Source: Paenibacillus sp. 1781tsa1
Lineage (GTDB): Bacteria; Bacillota; Bacilli; Paenibacillales; Paenibacillaceae
Direction: 5' to 3'
Assembly (NCBI RefSeq): GCF_024159265.1
Contig: NZ_JAMYWY010000001.1
Coordinates: 4,030,001 to 4,094,000, forward strand
Length of the DNA stretch: 64,000 nt
Part shown: piece after piece, positions 44,584 to 52,557 of the stretch
Layout: every line of letters starts with the position of its first letter
Position numbering within the stretch: the stretch's first letter is position 1
The notes under the pieces: generated by a model
The model's database searches: none
The model's input: the letters and a program-made list of their open reading frames with translations, nothing else
What the model was told of the DNA's origin: nothing
Made by a program: the position numbers and the translations under genes

Positions 44584-45225
44584 TTATGCAAATGCTGGAG
44601 CCAATTTCCGCACACTATTTTTAAAATGCTGATGAGCTCTTTGTCTTGTGACATTCATATCCCTGCCAATATCGGATACACTCATTCCTTCAAAGAAGTA
44701 CTTACGAGCGAAAATTTTCTCATTGGAAGTCAACTTTCGTTCAATGTATCCATTCAATACACCATCAAAAATAGAATCTTCTACAGCGACTAAATCAAGG
44801 TGACTTTCATCTGACAATACTTCTGACAATAATTTTTCGCTATCTCCACTATTGTCCTTGTAGAGATTGTTGTCCATACTAATGCTAGTGTATTTGCTGC
44901 GACATTTCATTCCTTTAGCTCTAGCGTTAGCAGAAAACTCCCTGTTTACTACTTTAGCCATGTAGGTTGTGAATTTAATATTTTTAGTGTGATCATAAGT
45001 ATCATAAGCTTTTAAAAGTCCAATCATTCCCATACTAACTAGTTCATCAAGCTCTTCAGGAGACCCGTTTGATAATGTTTTGTTAGCCAACTTTACTACA
45101 AAGTGCATGTTGTTTTTGATGATCTTATCCTTTAAGTCTTTGTCTCCTGTTTCTTTGGCAAGTTTGATCATTTCCTCATTATTGAAATTAGGAATACGCT
45201 TCTCTAACTTAATGCTAATTTTCAT
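44584..45225 (-). CDS. Phage sigma-70-family factor
   Basis: 213 aa. Region 2 (NMHFVVKLANKTLSNGSPEELDELVSMGMIGLLKAYDTYD...FTTYMAKVVNREF) and region 4 with helix-turn-helix (LTSNEKIFARKYFFEGMSVSDIGRDMNVTRQRAHQHFKNSVRKL) are clear. Region 3 is short, as in sporulation- or phage-type sigma factors. ATG after AAGGTG, overlapping the phosphatase gene by 11 nt. It could direct host polymerase to middle or late phage promoters. Confidence 0.85.
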   Translation of the reverse strand: MKISIKLEKRIPNFNNEEMIKLAKETGDKDLKDKIIKNNMHFVVKLANKTLSNGSPEELDELVSMGMIGLLKAYDTYDHTKNIKFTTYMAKVVNREFSANARAKGMKCRSKYTSISMDNNLYKDNSGDSEKLLSEVLSDESHLDLVAVEDSIFDGVLNGYIERKLTSNEKIFARKYFFEGMSVSDIGRDMNVTRQRAHQHFKNSVRKLAPAFA

Positions 45226-45952
45226 ATGATTCACCTTTTTGTACATTATGTTGAATGTACAATCCTTCTTCTGTAATTTCTAATAGATTTAGTTGTTTAC
45301 CGTATGCACATGCTCCATCAATACCTATTTTGTCTCCTTTGGAATCAAACCAGATATCAGCAGATCCATGTAAATGAATTGCTGGAGTATGTCCAAAAAT
45401 CACTTTCTTATCTAACCATGTGTTGTTTTTGAAAAACTGTTCTCTGATCCAAATAAAATCATCATTCGATGTGCTCTTCCAATTATTAAGCAATGGATTG
45501 ATACCAGCATGAACATATATATGATTATCGTCTTCGTAATACAGTGAAAGAGAATCAAGGAAATCTATATGATGATGATAATTCTTTCGTATGTACTCTT
45601 TTACTTCTATGTATTTATCCCAATCGAATCCTTCCTCAAAATAATCTCCACCAATGTAACTAATTAGTGTTGTGAATCCACCGTTATTGAGCCATTGAGC
45701 ATCATACGCCTCATCATCATGCTTAAGTGCAGATACCATCATGTCATCATGGTTGCCTTTTAAGACAATAGCATTTTGTTCACCTTTGAGAGTCATAACT
45801 TGATCCACGACTTGTTTACTTCTCAAACCTCTATCAACATAATCACCAAGAAGCATAAGTTGGTCTGTTGCTGGGTTGTATTTACACTTATTAAGAATAC
45901 AATTGAATTCATCGTGACAACCGTGGATGTCGCTAACTACGAGTTTTCTGAT
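45215..45952 (-). CDS. PPP-family metallophosphatase with an ATC start
   Basis: 245 aa. The family's first metal motif, SDIHGCHDEF, lies upstream of the first ATG in frame, so translation must begin earlier; a stop bounds the frame, and the only start-like codon after GAGG is ATC at 7-nt spacing. GDYVDRG, GNHDD, HAGINP and FGHTPAIH complete the metallophosphoesterase core. Related to phage lambda protein phosphatase and PrpE/ApaH enzymes. First gene of a unit with the sigma factor. Confidence 0.8.
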   Translation of the reverse strand: MRKLVVSDIHGCHDEFNCILNKCKYNPATDQLMLLGDYVDRGLRSKQVVDQVMTLKGEQNAIVLKGNHDDMMVSALKHDDEAYDAQWLNNGGFTTLISYIGGDYFEEGFDWDKYIEVKEYIRKNYHHHIDFLDSLSLYYEDDNHIYVHAGINPLLNNWKSTSNDDFIWIREQFFKNNTWLDKKVIFGHTPAIHLHGSADIWFDSKGDKIGIDGACAYGKQLNLLEITEEGLYIQHNVQKGESYEN

Positions 45953-46005
45953 GTTATGGCCTCATTTCTATTGATTTATTGTGTACGTACTATTAAAATT
46001 ATTTT

Positions 46006-46080
46006 ATTGCAGGGGTGCAATAGACGAAGGTTTAACCGAGAGCAGTCATTACCTTAATTGGTGTGGCTGCTCTTTTTTTG
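46006..46080 (+). ncRNA. Candidate small RNA against the phage gene direction
   Basis: Plus strand: TTGATT, 17-bp spacer, TAAAAT (45971-45999), then about 75 nt ending in GAGCAG...CTGCTC and seven Ts. A small TTGCA-GGGG-TGCAA hairpin lies at its 5' end. No ORF. All neighbours are on the minus strand. It might instead be leader structure of the phosphatase mRNA. Confidence 0.4.
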
Positions 46081-46081
46081 T

Positions 46082-46100
46082 TGTAAAACAACTGTTTCAT
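46082..46100 (-). repeat. Recurrent 19-bp phage element, copy 3
   Basis: ATGAAA-CAGTTG-TTTTACA, just after the GHKL ATPase stop; similarity to copy 4 extends to TAAGATRATGAAAYA upstream. Confidence 0.7.
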
Positions 46101-46112
46101 TATCTTATATAA

Positions 46113-47216
46113 CTACTCTGCAATGTCATCTATAATCTCTTCAAGTTGCCTAATAGCTTTGTTGGATAAACTCTGTTTGTGTAAATCCAACCATTTTACT
46201 AAGCGTGAATTTATCGTTTCTTTTAGATCCACCTTGATGAGAGGCACAGTATATTTATGACTCTTCTTTATTGAAGAAGCATAGCTTTCTGATACATACA
46301 CTGGTTTGTGAGTAGCCGATTTCGATATTCTATTATAGTCATCTTGATTGGTTACTGGTATTGCACTTTCTCCGTTTTCATCCAAAAAGTCTTCGTATAC
46401 TTTATCAAATAACTTATCAGATCCATCCACACTTGCTATGTATTGAACATCTGCTGCATTGTTCTTAATTAAGTCTAAAGTTCTATCTGAATCAACGCCT
46501 TTTAGCATTTTAGATGACAACCATCTTAATTGGAATGAATCGGCTAACTTGCGATCTCTGTCTATATTTATGTATTCAGGTTTAAAGTCGTATCCTTGTG
46601 TGTACTCATTGTAATCACACACAAATAATCCATTTACAAAAACCTTGCCTCTATATCTCTCTTCTTCGAGAACTCTTCCTAATCTACTCTCAATAATTTT
46701 ACCAACGTCCTGCAAATGGAGATTGGAATCTACAATTTCTTTGTATTCATCTTGAGTGATACCCTCTATTGTAATTGTTAAATCATTATCAGGAACCTTA
46801 TTCCAGATAAACTTTTTATCGATAAAAAATGTGAGAATCTCTTCCCCGCCATATCTTCTAGCTTTTACAAATCTAGGATTCCACACTTCCCTGACTCCGT
46901 AGTTATAAAAGGTAACTTTCTTTTCTAATCTGGTTAGCACTAATGTTGCAATCTTATAACCTTCGCCGAACTGACCAATTGTATTTGGATCGTTCCTTTT
47001 TGTAGATGAACCAAGGAGTAACGTTCTAACGTCCAAAATTGATGATTTATTGCCAATGCAAAGCACCTGTTTCTGATTGTCGTAATCGAAGAACATTTCA
47101 TTGTTTGATTTAACCGTTTGTTGATCAAGTGCATTTTGAAAAAGTTCTCGTACTGCATCTACTACAGTCCAACTGGGAACATAGTCTTTTGATAGGCTCA
47201 ATTCATATTTGCTCAA
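46113..47216 (-). CDS. GHKL (Hsp90/MutL-type) ATPase
   Basis: 367 aa from a TTG 8 nt after GGGAG. N-box VRELFQNALDQ (Glu, Asn, Asp), G1-like region VLCIGNKSS and glycine-rich lid IGQFGEGYKIATLVL are intact at residues 20-95. The C-terminal 200 residues match nothing I know. The layout resembles T4 rIIA-type proteins, which act in phage exclusion, but the match is only by fold. Confidence 0.75.
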   Translation of the reverse strand: MSKYELSLSKDYVPSWTVVDAVRELFQNALDQQTVKSNNEMFFDYDNQKQVLCIGNKSSILDVRTLLLGSSTKRNDPNTIGQFGEGYKIATLVLTRLEKKVTFYNYGVREVWNPRFVKARRYGGEEILTFFIDKKFIWNKVPDNDLTITIEGITQDEYKEIVDSNLHLQDVGKIIESRLGRVLEEERYRGKVFVNGLFVCDYNEYTQGYDFKPEYINIDRDRKLADSFQLRWLSSKMLKGVDSDRTLDLIKNNAADVQYIASVDGSDKLFDKVYEDFLDENGESAIPVTNQDDYNRISKSATHKPVYVSESYASSIKKSHKYTVPLIKVDLKETINSRLVKWLDLHKQSLSNKAIRQLEEIIDDIAE

Positions 47217-47236
47217 TTAATCATCTCCCTTTACTA

Positions 47237-47407
47237 TTAGAATTTGTCATATTTACGATGCCAACCACACTTGGAACATGTAGCTGAAATTCTGGTCTTG
47301 GATGTCGTTTGGTTATAATCTACATAAAGTGTTTTAAAAACACCTTCTTCATACAACCACTCATGATCACATGACCAAGATCTAATTGTCCATATCAGCC
47401 ATTTCAA
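47237..47407 (-). CDS. Small zinc-finger-like protein
   Basis: 56 aa from a TTG after AAAGGAGGAG. CDHEW near the start and CSKCGWHRKY near the end give a probable four-residue metal site. It follows directly after copy 4 of the recurrent element and ends 21 nt before the GHKL ATPase start. Confidence 0.65.
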   Translation of the reverse strand: MKWLIWTIRSWSCDHEWLYEEGVFKTLYVDYNQTTSKTRISATCSKCGWHRKYDKF

Positions 47408-47431
47408 CTAAATCTCCTCCTTTTATTTCTC

Positions 47432-47450
47432 TGTAAAACAGGTATTTCAT
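47432..47450 (-). repeat. Recurrent 19-bp phage element, copy 4
   Basis: ATGAAA-TACCTG-TTTTACA, a few bases after a stop codon and before AAAGGAGGAG. Confidence 0.7.
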
Positions 47451-47454
47451 CATC

Positions 47455-47691
47455 TTATTTATATTTCTCTTCATAGATAAAGTAGGCAATACTATCTACA
47501 TGATGAGTATAAAGGAAATCCTTAAAATCCTCATAAGTGTGATAAAACCCCTCATCTGAGTATTGATTTTCTGCCTCTGATAATACTTCGCTTGCAAATC
47601 TTCGAGCAGCGCTGTTTTCCTTAAAAAAGTAGTCACCTTTGTTAACTAAAGTATCATTGATAACCTGAAGGTGTTCGTAATATTCTTCCAT
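47455..47691 (-). CDS. Phage protein of unknown function
   Basis: 78 aa, acidic, rich in Tyr, Glu and Asp (EEYYEHLQVINDTLVNKGDYFF...). ATG after AGGAGG. One of a block of small acidic helical proteins at 47.4-50.9 kb. Confidence 0.7.
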   Translation of the reverse strand: MEEYYEHLQVINDTLVNKGDYFFKENSAARRFASEVLSEAENQYSDEGFYHTYEDFKDFLYTHHVDSIAYFIYEEKYK

Positions 47692-47703
47692 ACTCTAATC
47701 CTC

Positions 47704-47982
47704 CTATATATACGCTTCGATATCATCCTTCATTGCTTGCCATAAAGCATCAACAAACTCTTTTCCTTCGTAGTGTTTATCAAAAGCAGCCACATTCCAC
47801 ATTCCATCTATAACACTTTTGCTAATTATTACTTCATCTAAATAGTCAATCATCTTACCAATGTCCATCTTCCTATGATGATAATTGGCCCAATCTTTAC
47901 GAGGTACAATATCACTAAAGAAAGAGTAAAACTGTTCCTCTGTAACTTCTTTTGCTTGTTTTGGGGTAATATGATATTTCAT
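47704..47982 (-). CDS. Phage protein of unknown function
   Basis: 92 aa from the ATG overlapping the upstream TGA (ATGA). MDIGKMIDYLDE is like the TIGKMIEFL stretch I recall from proteins of Bacillus phages. Function unknown. Confidence 0.7.
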   Translation of the reverse strand: MKYHITPKQAKEVTEEQFYSFFSDIVPRKDWANYHHRKMDIGKMIDYLDEVIISKSVIDGMWNVAAFDKHYEGKEFVDALWQAMKDDIEAYI

Positions 47983-48224
47983 CTTAACCAACCTATGTAC
48001 GAGATTAGTGCATCGGTGAATGTGCTACCATAACTCATTTGGTGCATAATCCAGCCTATATCCTTATCCTTCTTTTGTAGAGTGAATAGCCCTCTGAATT
48101 CCTCATCTGTTAATTCTAATTTAAATTTATTGGCGTACTTTTTAACTTGTTTGAAGTGCCATTCTGTCCTTTCATTCCTCACTAGCTCGTCTGCTAGATG
48201 TTCGTATTCAATTACGTAAATCAT
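47979..48224 (-). CDS. Phage protein of unknown function
   Basis: 81 aa (IYVIEYEHLADELVRNERTEW...). Ribosome site GGGGAGAAG. Overlaps the next gene by 4 nt. No motif recognised. Confidence 0.7.
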   Translation of the reverse strand: MIYVIEYEHLADELVRNERTEWHFKQVKKYANKFKLELTDEEFRGLFTLQKKDKDIGWIMHQMSYGSTFTDALISYIGWLR

Positions 48225-48261
48225 CTATACTCTTCTCCCCAATCTTCTTCTGTTACTGCTC

Positions 48262-48564
48262 TCAAAGATCTATCAATATGTATTCTTGTTCTTTGTCGAG
48301 TTTCATTTTAACTTCTTCTGGATGCTCATCTTCCGCATACTCGAACGACTGCTTGTAAAACTCAACGTCTTCAATGTGCCAAAGTTTTTCGTTTGGAGTT
48401 GCATTTGCTTTACGGCAACTTCGATATACGCTCAAATACAAATGATCGCTTAATTTAATCTCTAGTCGCCCACATGCACATCCGCCCTCAGTATCAAAAT
48501 TCAACATCCTATCTTTAATATTACTTATAATGTTTTGAAAGTAATCTTCTTTAATTCTTAGCAT
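48262..48564 (-). CDS. Phage protein of unknown function
   Basis: 100 aa from the ATG 7 nt after AGGAGG (an earlier ATG touches the ribosome site). The GGCACG and CRKA cysteines might bind metal. Acidic C-terminus. Confidence 0.7.
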   Translation of the reverse strand: MLRIKEDYFQNIISNIKDRMLNFDTEGGCACGRLEIKLSDHLYLSVYRSCRKANATPNEKLWHIEDVEFYKQSFEYAEDEHPEEVKMKLDKEQEYILIDL

Positions 48565-48579
48565 TGACATTCCTCCTGA

Positions 48580-48822
48580 TTAAGCATTAATTACATATAC
48601 ATAAGTCCATTCACCGTACTCATGTTTGTCTGACTTAAAATTGTAACTTCTCTTAATTTCTCTCACTAAATATTTCTTTCGTGTAAAGTTTTCTTTATCA
48701 CCAAATTCAAGTATCTCTCCAATACGAGGAATGTTGCTGCTTGGAATCTCAGTGAGAAGTAAATCACAATCATCATAATCTGAATATCCGTTCGTTCCAC
48801 TCTTAACCATTACATAAAACAT
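48580..48822 (-). CDS. Phage protein of unknown function
   Basis: 80 aa, ATG after AGGAG. Probably an all-beta small domain (IPRIGEILEFGDKENFTRKKYLVREI...). Unknown function. Confidence 0.7.
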   Translation of the reverse strand: MFYVMVKSGTNGYSDYDDCDLLLTEIPSSNIPRIGEILEFGDKENFTRKKYLVREIKRSYNFKSDKHEYGEWTYVYVINA

Positions 48823-48863
48823 TTCATTACACTCCTCTATTAATTCTTGATCAAACTAGACTT

Positions 48864-49094
48864 TCACAGACATTTGATAGTAATTTCAAATTCAAAATCT
48901 TTATCTTGTTCATCAAAGCCCTTTAATAGATTATTTGGGTAAATCATATACCTTCCCTCAGTAACTTCGGCTTGATCGTCCTCATCTGGCTCTCTACCTA
49001 ATATCCTGATGAAGTCTTCCTTGATAACATCCCATACAAATGACTCGTAGTCGCCGCTTGGTTTACCTGTGAACTTAATTGTTTTCTCTTTCAT
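48864..49094 (-). CDS. Phage protein of unknown function
   Basis: 76 aa, acidic, ATG 7 nt after GGAGG and overlapping the YopX-like stop (ATGA). No recognised motif. Confidence 0.7.
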   Translation of the reverse strand: MKEKTIKFTGKPSGDYESFVWDVIKEDFIRILGREPDEDDQAEVTEGRYMIYPNNLLKGFDEQDKDFEFEITIKCL

Positions 49095-49507
49095 TGCTTA
49101 GCCTCCAATAGTTCTGGATTATCGCGTATGCTTCCAATTACCTCATACTTGATTACAGATGGATCACTCTCACTTTTGAGCCAACTAATTGCATTCATGT
49201 CACAATCAATCCATGGTTCCAAATCAAAGGCTGGATATCCACGTTCTGCTCCATATTTAATGACTCCAACGTAGTACTCTTCTTCTGAGTAATTAGAGTC
49301 AAAGGTGATTTTCATAATGCTGCCTTCATACATCTTTTTACCATTACTATCGTCAATTCCAATATAACGATCAGTTATATCAAAGGTTCCATTCACAATT
49401 TCTTTCAATATCATACTTAGTACTGACTGTCCTTCTGACTCCAATTCCAATCTCTCTTTATTGACCCATTGAGTAAGCTTATCTGCATCAATTACTTTCA
49501 ATTTCAC
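49091..49507 (-). CDS. YopX-like phage protein
   Basis: 138 aa from GTG after AAGGAG. The segment DRYIGIDDSNGKKMYEGSIM, then VGVIKYGAERGYPAF and the ending YEVIGSIRDNPELL, follow the YopX family pattern known from SPbeta and other Firmicute phages. Molecular role unknown. Confidence 0.6.
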   Translation of the reverse strand: MKLKVIDADKLTQWVNKERLELESEGQSVLSMILKEIVNGTFDITDRYIGIDDSNGKKMYEGSIMKITFDSNYSEEEYYVGVIKYGAERGYPAFDLEPWIDCDMNAISWLKSESDPSVIKYEVIGSIRDNPELLEAKQ

Positions 49508-49530
49508 TTCATCTCCTTATTGATCTCTAG

Positions 49531-49755
49531 TCAAGTTTCTACACAATAATCTTCATCAATATGTATAACATCGCTTAATACATATCTTTGGAGTGTTTCA
49601 TAATCTATAGATTCTCCATAGTACAACTTCAAATAATCGTTGATAACCTCATCATCAGATGGATTGTTTGGTCTATTCACAGAGACATCAATTTTAAACA
49701 TTAGTCCAACTTCCCACTCCGTTTTTGTCTTAAAGCATACAAGGTATTGATTCAT
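49531..49755 (-). CDS. Phage protein of unknown function
   Basis: 74 aa, ATG after AGGAGG, acidic C-terminal half. No recognised motif. Confidence 0.7.
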   Translation of the reverse strand: MNQYLVCFKTKTEWEVGLMFKIDVSVNRPNNPSDDEVINDYLKLYYGESIDYETLQRYVLSDVIHIDEDYCVET

Positions 49756-49767
49756 TCTTGAGTCCTC

Positions 49768-50154
49768 CTAAATGTCCAGTACAGCCAATAGTGCTGCCTT
49801 ACAGCGTTGTTCAGGTGTTGCATGGATATAATCAAACATTCCTACATATTCTCCTGTGCCAACCACAACCTGTTTTAATGCTGTGCAATATTTAGCCTGT
49901 AACCTAAGTTCCTTGATCTTCTTTTCTACTTCCCATGCAGATGATATCTCTAGGGAATAAGCTAGGCATTCTCTCCATATCACGCCTGTATCAATTTCTT
50001 TAACAAAAACGCGTCTGTCGGGTATTGTATAAGTTACATGCCTATACTTAAATCCTGTTAAATCTTCGCCATTAAACAAATTTGAATGAATATAGCGGTC
50101 GATTTCCACTGGCTCCATCGCCAATACTTGCTCCCGGGTCAATGTTTTTGTCAT
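49768..50154 (-). CDS. Phage ABA-sandwich-domain-like protein
   Basis: 128 aa, ATG after GGGAGG with an ATACAT spacer. It starts KTLTREQVLAMEP and ends ATPEQRCKAALLAVLDI, with YSLEISSAWEVEKKI between; this order fits the 'phage ABA sandwich' family of Firmicute phages. Function of that family is not established. Confidence 0.55.
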   Translation of the reverse strand: MTKTLTREQVLAMEPVEIDRYIHSNLFNGEDLTGFKYRHVTYTIPDRRVFVKEIDTGVIWRECLAYSLEISSAWEVEKKIKELRLQAKYCTALKQVVVGTGEYVGMFDYIHATPEQRCKAALLAVLDI

Positions 50155-50167
50155 TTATGTATCCTCC

Positions 50168-50614
50168 CTACATGCCAAATGGCACAAGTTTATCAAGCGA
50201 TTCTTTCAGGTTGTCGATGCAATCTTTCATGCTATGGCTTAAATACCGTGGCTCTTGCCGATAGTCAGCGTATGCGTAAATGACATCGTTCACTGAGTAC
50301 GTGTAGCCGCTGAATTCAATGAATTTGCGAACACGTTCCCACGGATCTGTTTCCTCTTCAATCTTACGCTCCTTCGCTCGTCTTTCATATTCGGTGATAC
50401 ATGCCGATTCAACGTGTTCCATATCTCCGTATTCATCCAAGCTAATTACGATATAGTGAGGAACAACCTTATACTCTTTTTCACATTCTGTGCACCTTGG
50501 GGCTGTGTACTGGTACATTCCATCGACCACTTCTGGTTTATCAAAGTCTGCATTTTCAAATACGATGAATCCCTTGCAATCTGTTACGTTACAACGATGT
50601 GCTTCAATTGCCAT
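50168..50614 (-). CDS. Phage protein with zinc-ribbon-like cysteines
   Basis: 148 aa, ATG after AGGAGG. HRCNVTDC and CTECEKEY supply two cysteine pairs about 30 residues apart, suggesting a zinc ribbon. The C-terminal part is helical. Function unknown. Confidence 0.7.
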   Translation of the reverse strand: MAIEAHRCNVTDCKGFIVFENADFDKPEVVDGMYQYTAPRCTECEKEYKVVPHYIVISLDEYGDMEHVESACITEYERRAKERKIEEETDPWERVRKFIEFSGYTYSVNDVIYAYADYRQEPRYLSHSMKDCIDNLKESLDKLVPFGM

Positions 50615-50637
50615 GTGTTATACCTCCTAGATATTTT

Positions 50638-50656
50638 GATAAAATTAGATTTTGAT
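50638..50656 (-). repeat. Recurrent 19-bp phage element, copy 5 (divergent)
   Basis: ATCAAA-ATCTAA-TTTTATC; one mismatch in the first block. Lies after a stop codon and before TAGGAGG. Confidence 0.45.
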
Positions 50657-50847
50657 TAACTTTTGAGGCTAATTACCGCTTCCCATTCTCCCTTACGTTC
50701 GGATTCTGTCATTCCACAACCATCCATAGATGCATAGTGACCCCCAATCCATTTGATACTGAGCGAATCTGGAGAATATCTCTTACCTTGATTCGAAATA
50801 ACTGTAAATCCATTCGCACTATACTGGGCTGCTTCAAGAATGTTCAT
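50656..50847 (-). CDS. Phage protein of unknown function
   Basis: 63 aa from the ATG after AAGGAGG (NILEAAQYSANGFTVISNQG...). Resembles the many small phage proteins that begin with an EA-rich helix followed by beta strands. Function unknown. Confidence 0.65.
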   Translation of the reverse strand: MNILEAAQYSANGFTVISNQGKRYSPDSLSIKWIGGHYASMDGCGMTESERKGEWEAVISLKS

Positions 50848-50860
50848 TAAGCCAACCTCC

Positions 50861-51427
50861 TTAATAGCTCGCTGTTGCAATGGCGTAGGCAACACTTCGC
50901 TTCAATACTTGCATGTCTTTGATTTCATTCTCTTTAATCAGAATCTCGTTCTGTAACTCAACGATTCTTTTTGCACATGCCCCTCTTACATTTTCAGAAC
51001 GTGTTACCAACTGCTTATATTTTAGTGCGGCAATTTCTGCTTCATTTTTTGCCTTAGAATATTTCATCTGTTTGCGTTTTGAAGATTCTGTTCTATGTAT
51101 TTTGCGAAATTCTTTCTTGTACAACTCTTCTACCTTACTTCTAAATCCAATTTGTTTGTTTCGCTTAACTGTGTCTACTTCAATACGATATACAGTTGTG
51201 ATTGCTTCTAAGTCATAACTAATGTGTACAGCAGTACTATAATTGAAGACATACATATGCGAGTCTTTTCCATCTTGATCAGGGACAACTCCAATATATT
51301 CAGAATTCTTTAAAATTGAGCGTATATAATCTGTAGCCATCTTTTTGTTTTTTCCATAGTCAGGGAATCGCTCCTGTACTCTTTCGAATGCGTGAGTAGA
51401 CAATTCAATATTTCTTGGATATTCCAT
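50861..51427 (-). CDS. Phage protein with C-terminal coiled coil
   Basis: 188 aa from the ATG after AAGGAG (upstream frame to 51505 discarded). N-terminal domain ELSTHAFERVQERFP resembles small RelE/BrnT-like starts; residues 120-185 are charged and predicted to form a coiled coil. Function unknown. Confidence 0.7.
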   Translation of the reverse strand: MEYPRNIELSTHAFERVQERFPDYGKNKKMATDYIRSILKNSEYIGVVPDQDGKDSHMYVFNYSTAVHISYDLEAITTVYRIEVDTVKRNKQIGFRSKVEELYKKEFRKIHRTESSKRKQMKYSKAKNEAEIAALKYKQLVTRSENVRGACAKRIVELQNEILIKENEIKDMQVLKRSVAYAIATASY

Positions 51428-51482
51428 GTTATTCATCTCCTTAATATGTTGTTTGTACGTTGTTATATGTATTATGAGTTTT

Positions 51483-51501
51483 AATAAAAGACGGCTTTCA
51501 T
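51483..51501 (-). repeat. Recurrent 19-bp phage element, copy 6
   Basis: ATGAAA-GCCGTC-TTTTATT, starting on the base next to the TGA of the previous gene. As in copy 1, AAAACT(T)CATAATA follows. Confidence 0.65.
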
Positions 51502-51789
51502 TCAAACGATTGCTTTTCCTGCCTTCCAGTCGTAAGCATTTTTAACCGATTTCCGCACATCAACACATTTGCTCAAGTCCTTGTACATATCCACTACAGT
51601 ATTGTTCTGAATAATGAAACAGTTATGGTAATATTGAACGTGCCTCTCTTTGTCAGTTCTCTTGATCGCTTGTCCCAGCGCAATACTTCTTTCGATTTTG
51701 TACTCCACTTCACTGAATGAATCACATTTCATGTAACTCAAAGGACAGAGTTCTGCATACTTCTCAACAACATTATTTTTAATTTTCAT
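51502..51789 (-). CDS. Phage protein of unknown function
   Basis: 95 aa from the ATG after GAGGT with an ATACAT spacer. Basic, cysteine-containing (ELCPLSYMKCDSF). The longer frame to 51834 overlaps the next small gene and lacks a ribosome site. Confidence 0.7.
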   Translation of the reverse strand: MKIKNNVVEKYAELCPLSYMKCDSFSEVEYKIERSIALGQAIKRTDKERHVQYYHNCFIIQNNTVVDMYKDLSKCVDVRKSVKNAYDWKAGKAIV

Positions 51790-51814
51790 ATGTATTTTAC
51801 CTCTTATTTTTTTA

Positions 51815-51964
51815 TTATTTTTGATACTTTTCATCTATGTATGTATAACAGTATTCTTGTTCTTCATCATATCTACCTAACTCATAACACATTTTCTTGT
51901 GTGCTTCTCTGATTCCCTCAAACGCTTTACTCCAAAACAGATATTGAATCAATTTGTTGACCAT
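51815..51964 (-). CDS. Small phage protein
   Basis: 49 aa (VNKLIQYLFWSKAFEGIREAH...). ATG with GGGAGGA and the ATACAT spacer, immediately after the CAAX-protease gene stop. Helical, charged, unknown function. Confidence 0.65.
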   Translation of the reverse strand: MVNKLIQYLFWSKAFEGIREAHKKMCYELGRYDEEQEYCYTYIDEKYQK

Positions 51965-51973
51965 ATGTATTTA

Positions 51974-52477
51974 CTATCCTCCCATCGACATCAATAAGAT
52001 TGTTATGTAGTTATAAATTGAATGACTCACTATTGTTACTAAGATATTTTCACTTTTCTTGTAATGCCACGACCATACAAGTCCCAACCAAATGTACCCT
52101 AAAGCTAATGAAAAACTAAAGTGCGGAATTGCAAAAACCAATGAGCTCATTAGAGCTGCAATAATGAATCCAAATCTTTTATCTAACCATCCAAACACAA
52201 ATTTTCTGCATATCAGTTCCTCAATTAAAGGACTAAACAATATACTGTAGACGTAAACAATTGGCAAACTAATGATTGTTTGAGTAGTGGTATCATTTGA
52301 ACTTGTCAAAGACGTTATAATGTTGAACCCCATAAATGATAATGCTGTAGCATAGAAAACGTGTCTCCAAAAATTCAAAGTGACGATATCTTTAATCTTC
52401 TCATGCGTGATCCAATGTTTGTGATTTCTGATAATTACAACTAATAATATTGTTGGTAGCAGCAGCAATACTTTCAT
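51974..52477 (-). CDS. CAAX prenyl protease (CPBP/Abi) family membrane protein
   Basis: 167 aa, about five membrane helices. Family motifs are present: EExxR in PLIEELICRKFVF, FxxxH in FAIPH and HxxxN in SHSIYN. CPBP proteins include bacteriocin self-immunity and abortive-infection factors. In a prophage it could serve host protection or superinfection control; that is inference. Confidence 0.8.
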   Translation of the reverse strand: MKVLLLLPTILLVVIIRNHKHWITHEKIKDIVTLNFWRHVFYATALSFMGFNIITSLTSSNDTTTQTIISLPIVYVYSILFSPLIEELICRKFVFGWLDKRFGFIIAALMSSLVFAIPHFSFSLALGYIWLGLVWSWHYKKSENILVTIVSHSIYNYITILLMSMGG

Positions 52478-52520
52478 TTAAACTGATCATTTCTCCTCTC
52501 ATGTCTCATCTCCTTAAATA

Positions 52521-52550
52521 AGAAAAAGTACAGGTTCTTTAACCTGTACT
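52521..52550 (-). terminator. Terminator after the DHFR gene
   Basis: AGTACAGGTT-AAAG-AACCTGTACT followed by TTTTTCTT on the minus strand. Confidence 0.9.
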
Positions 52551-52557
52551 CATCTTA

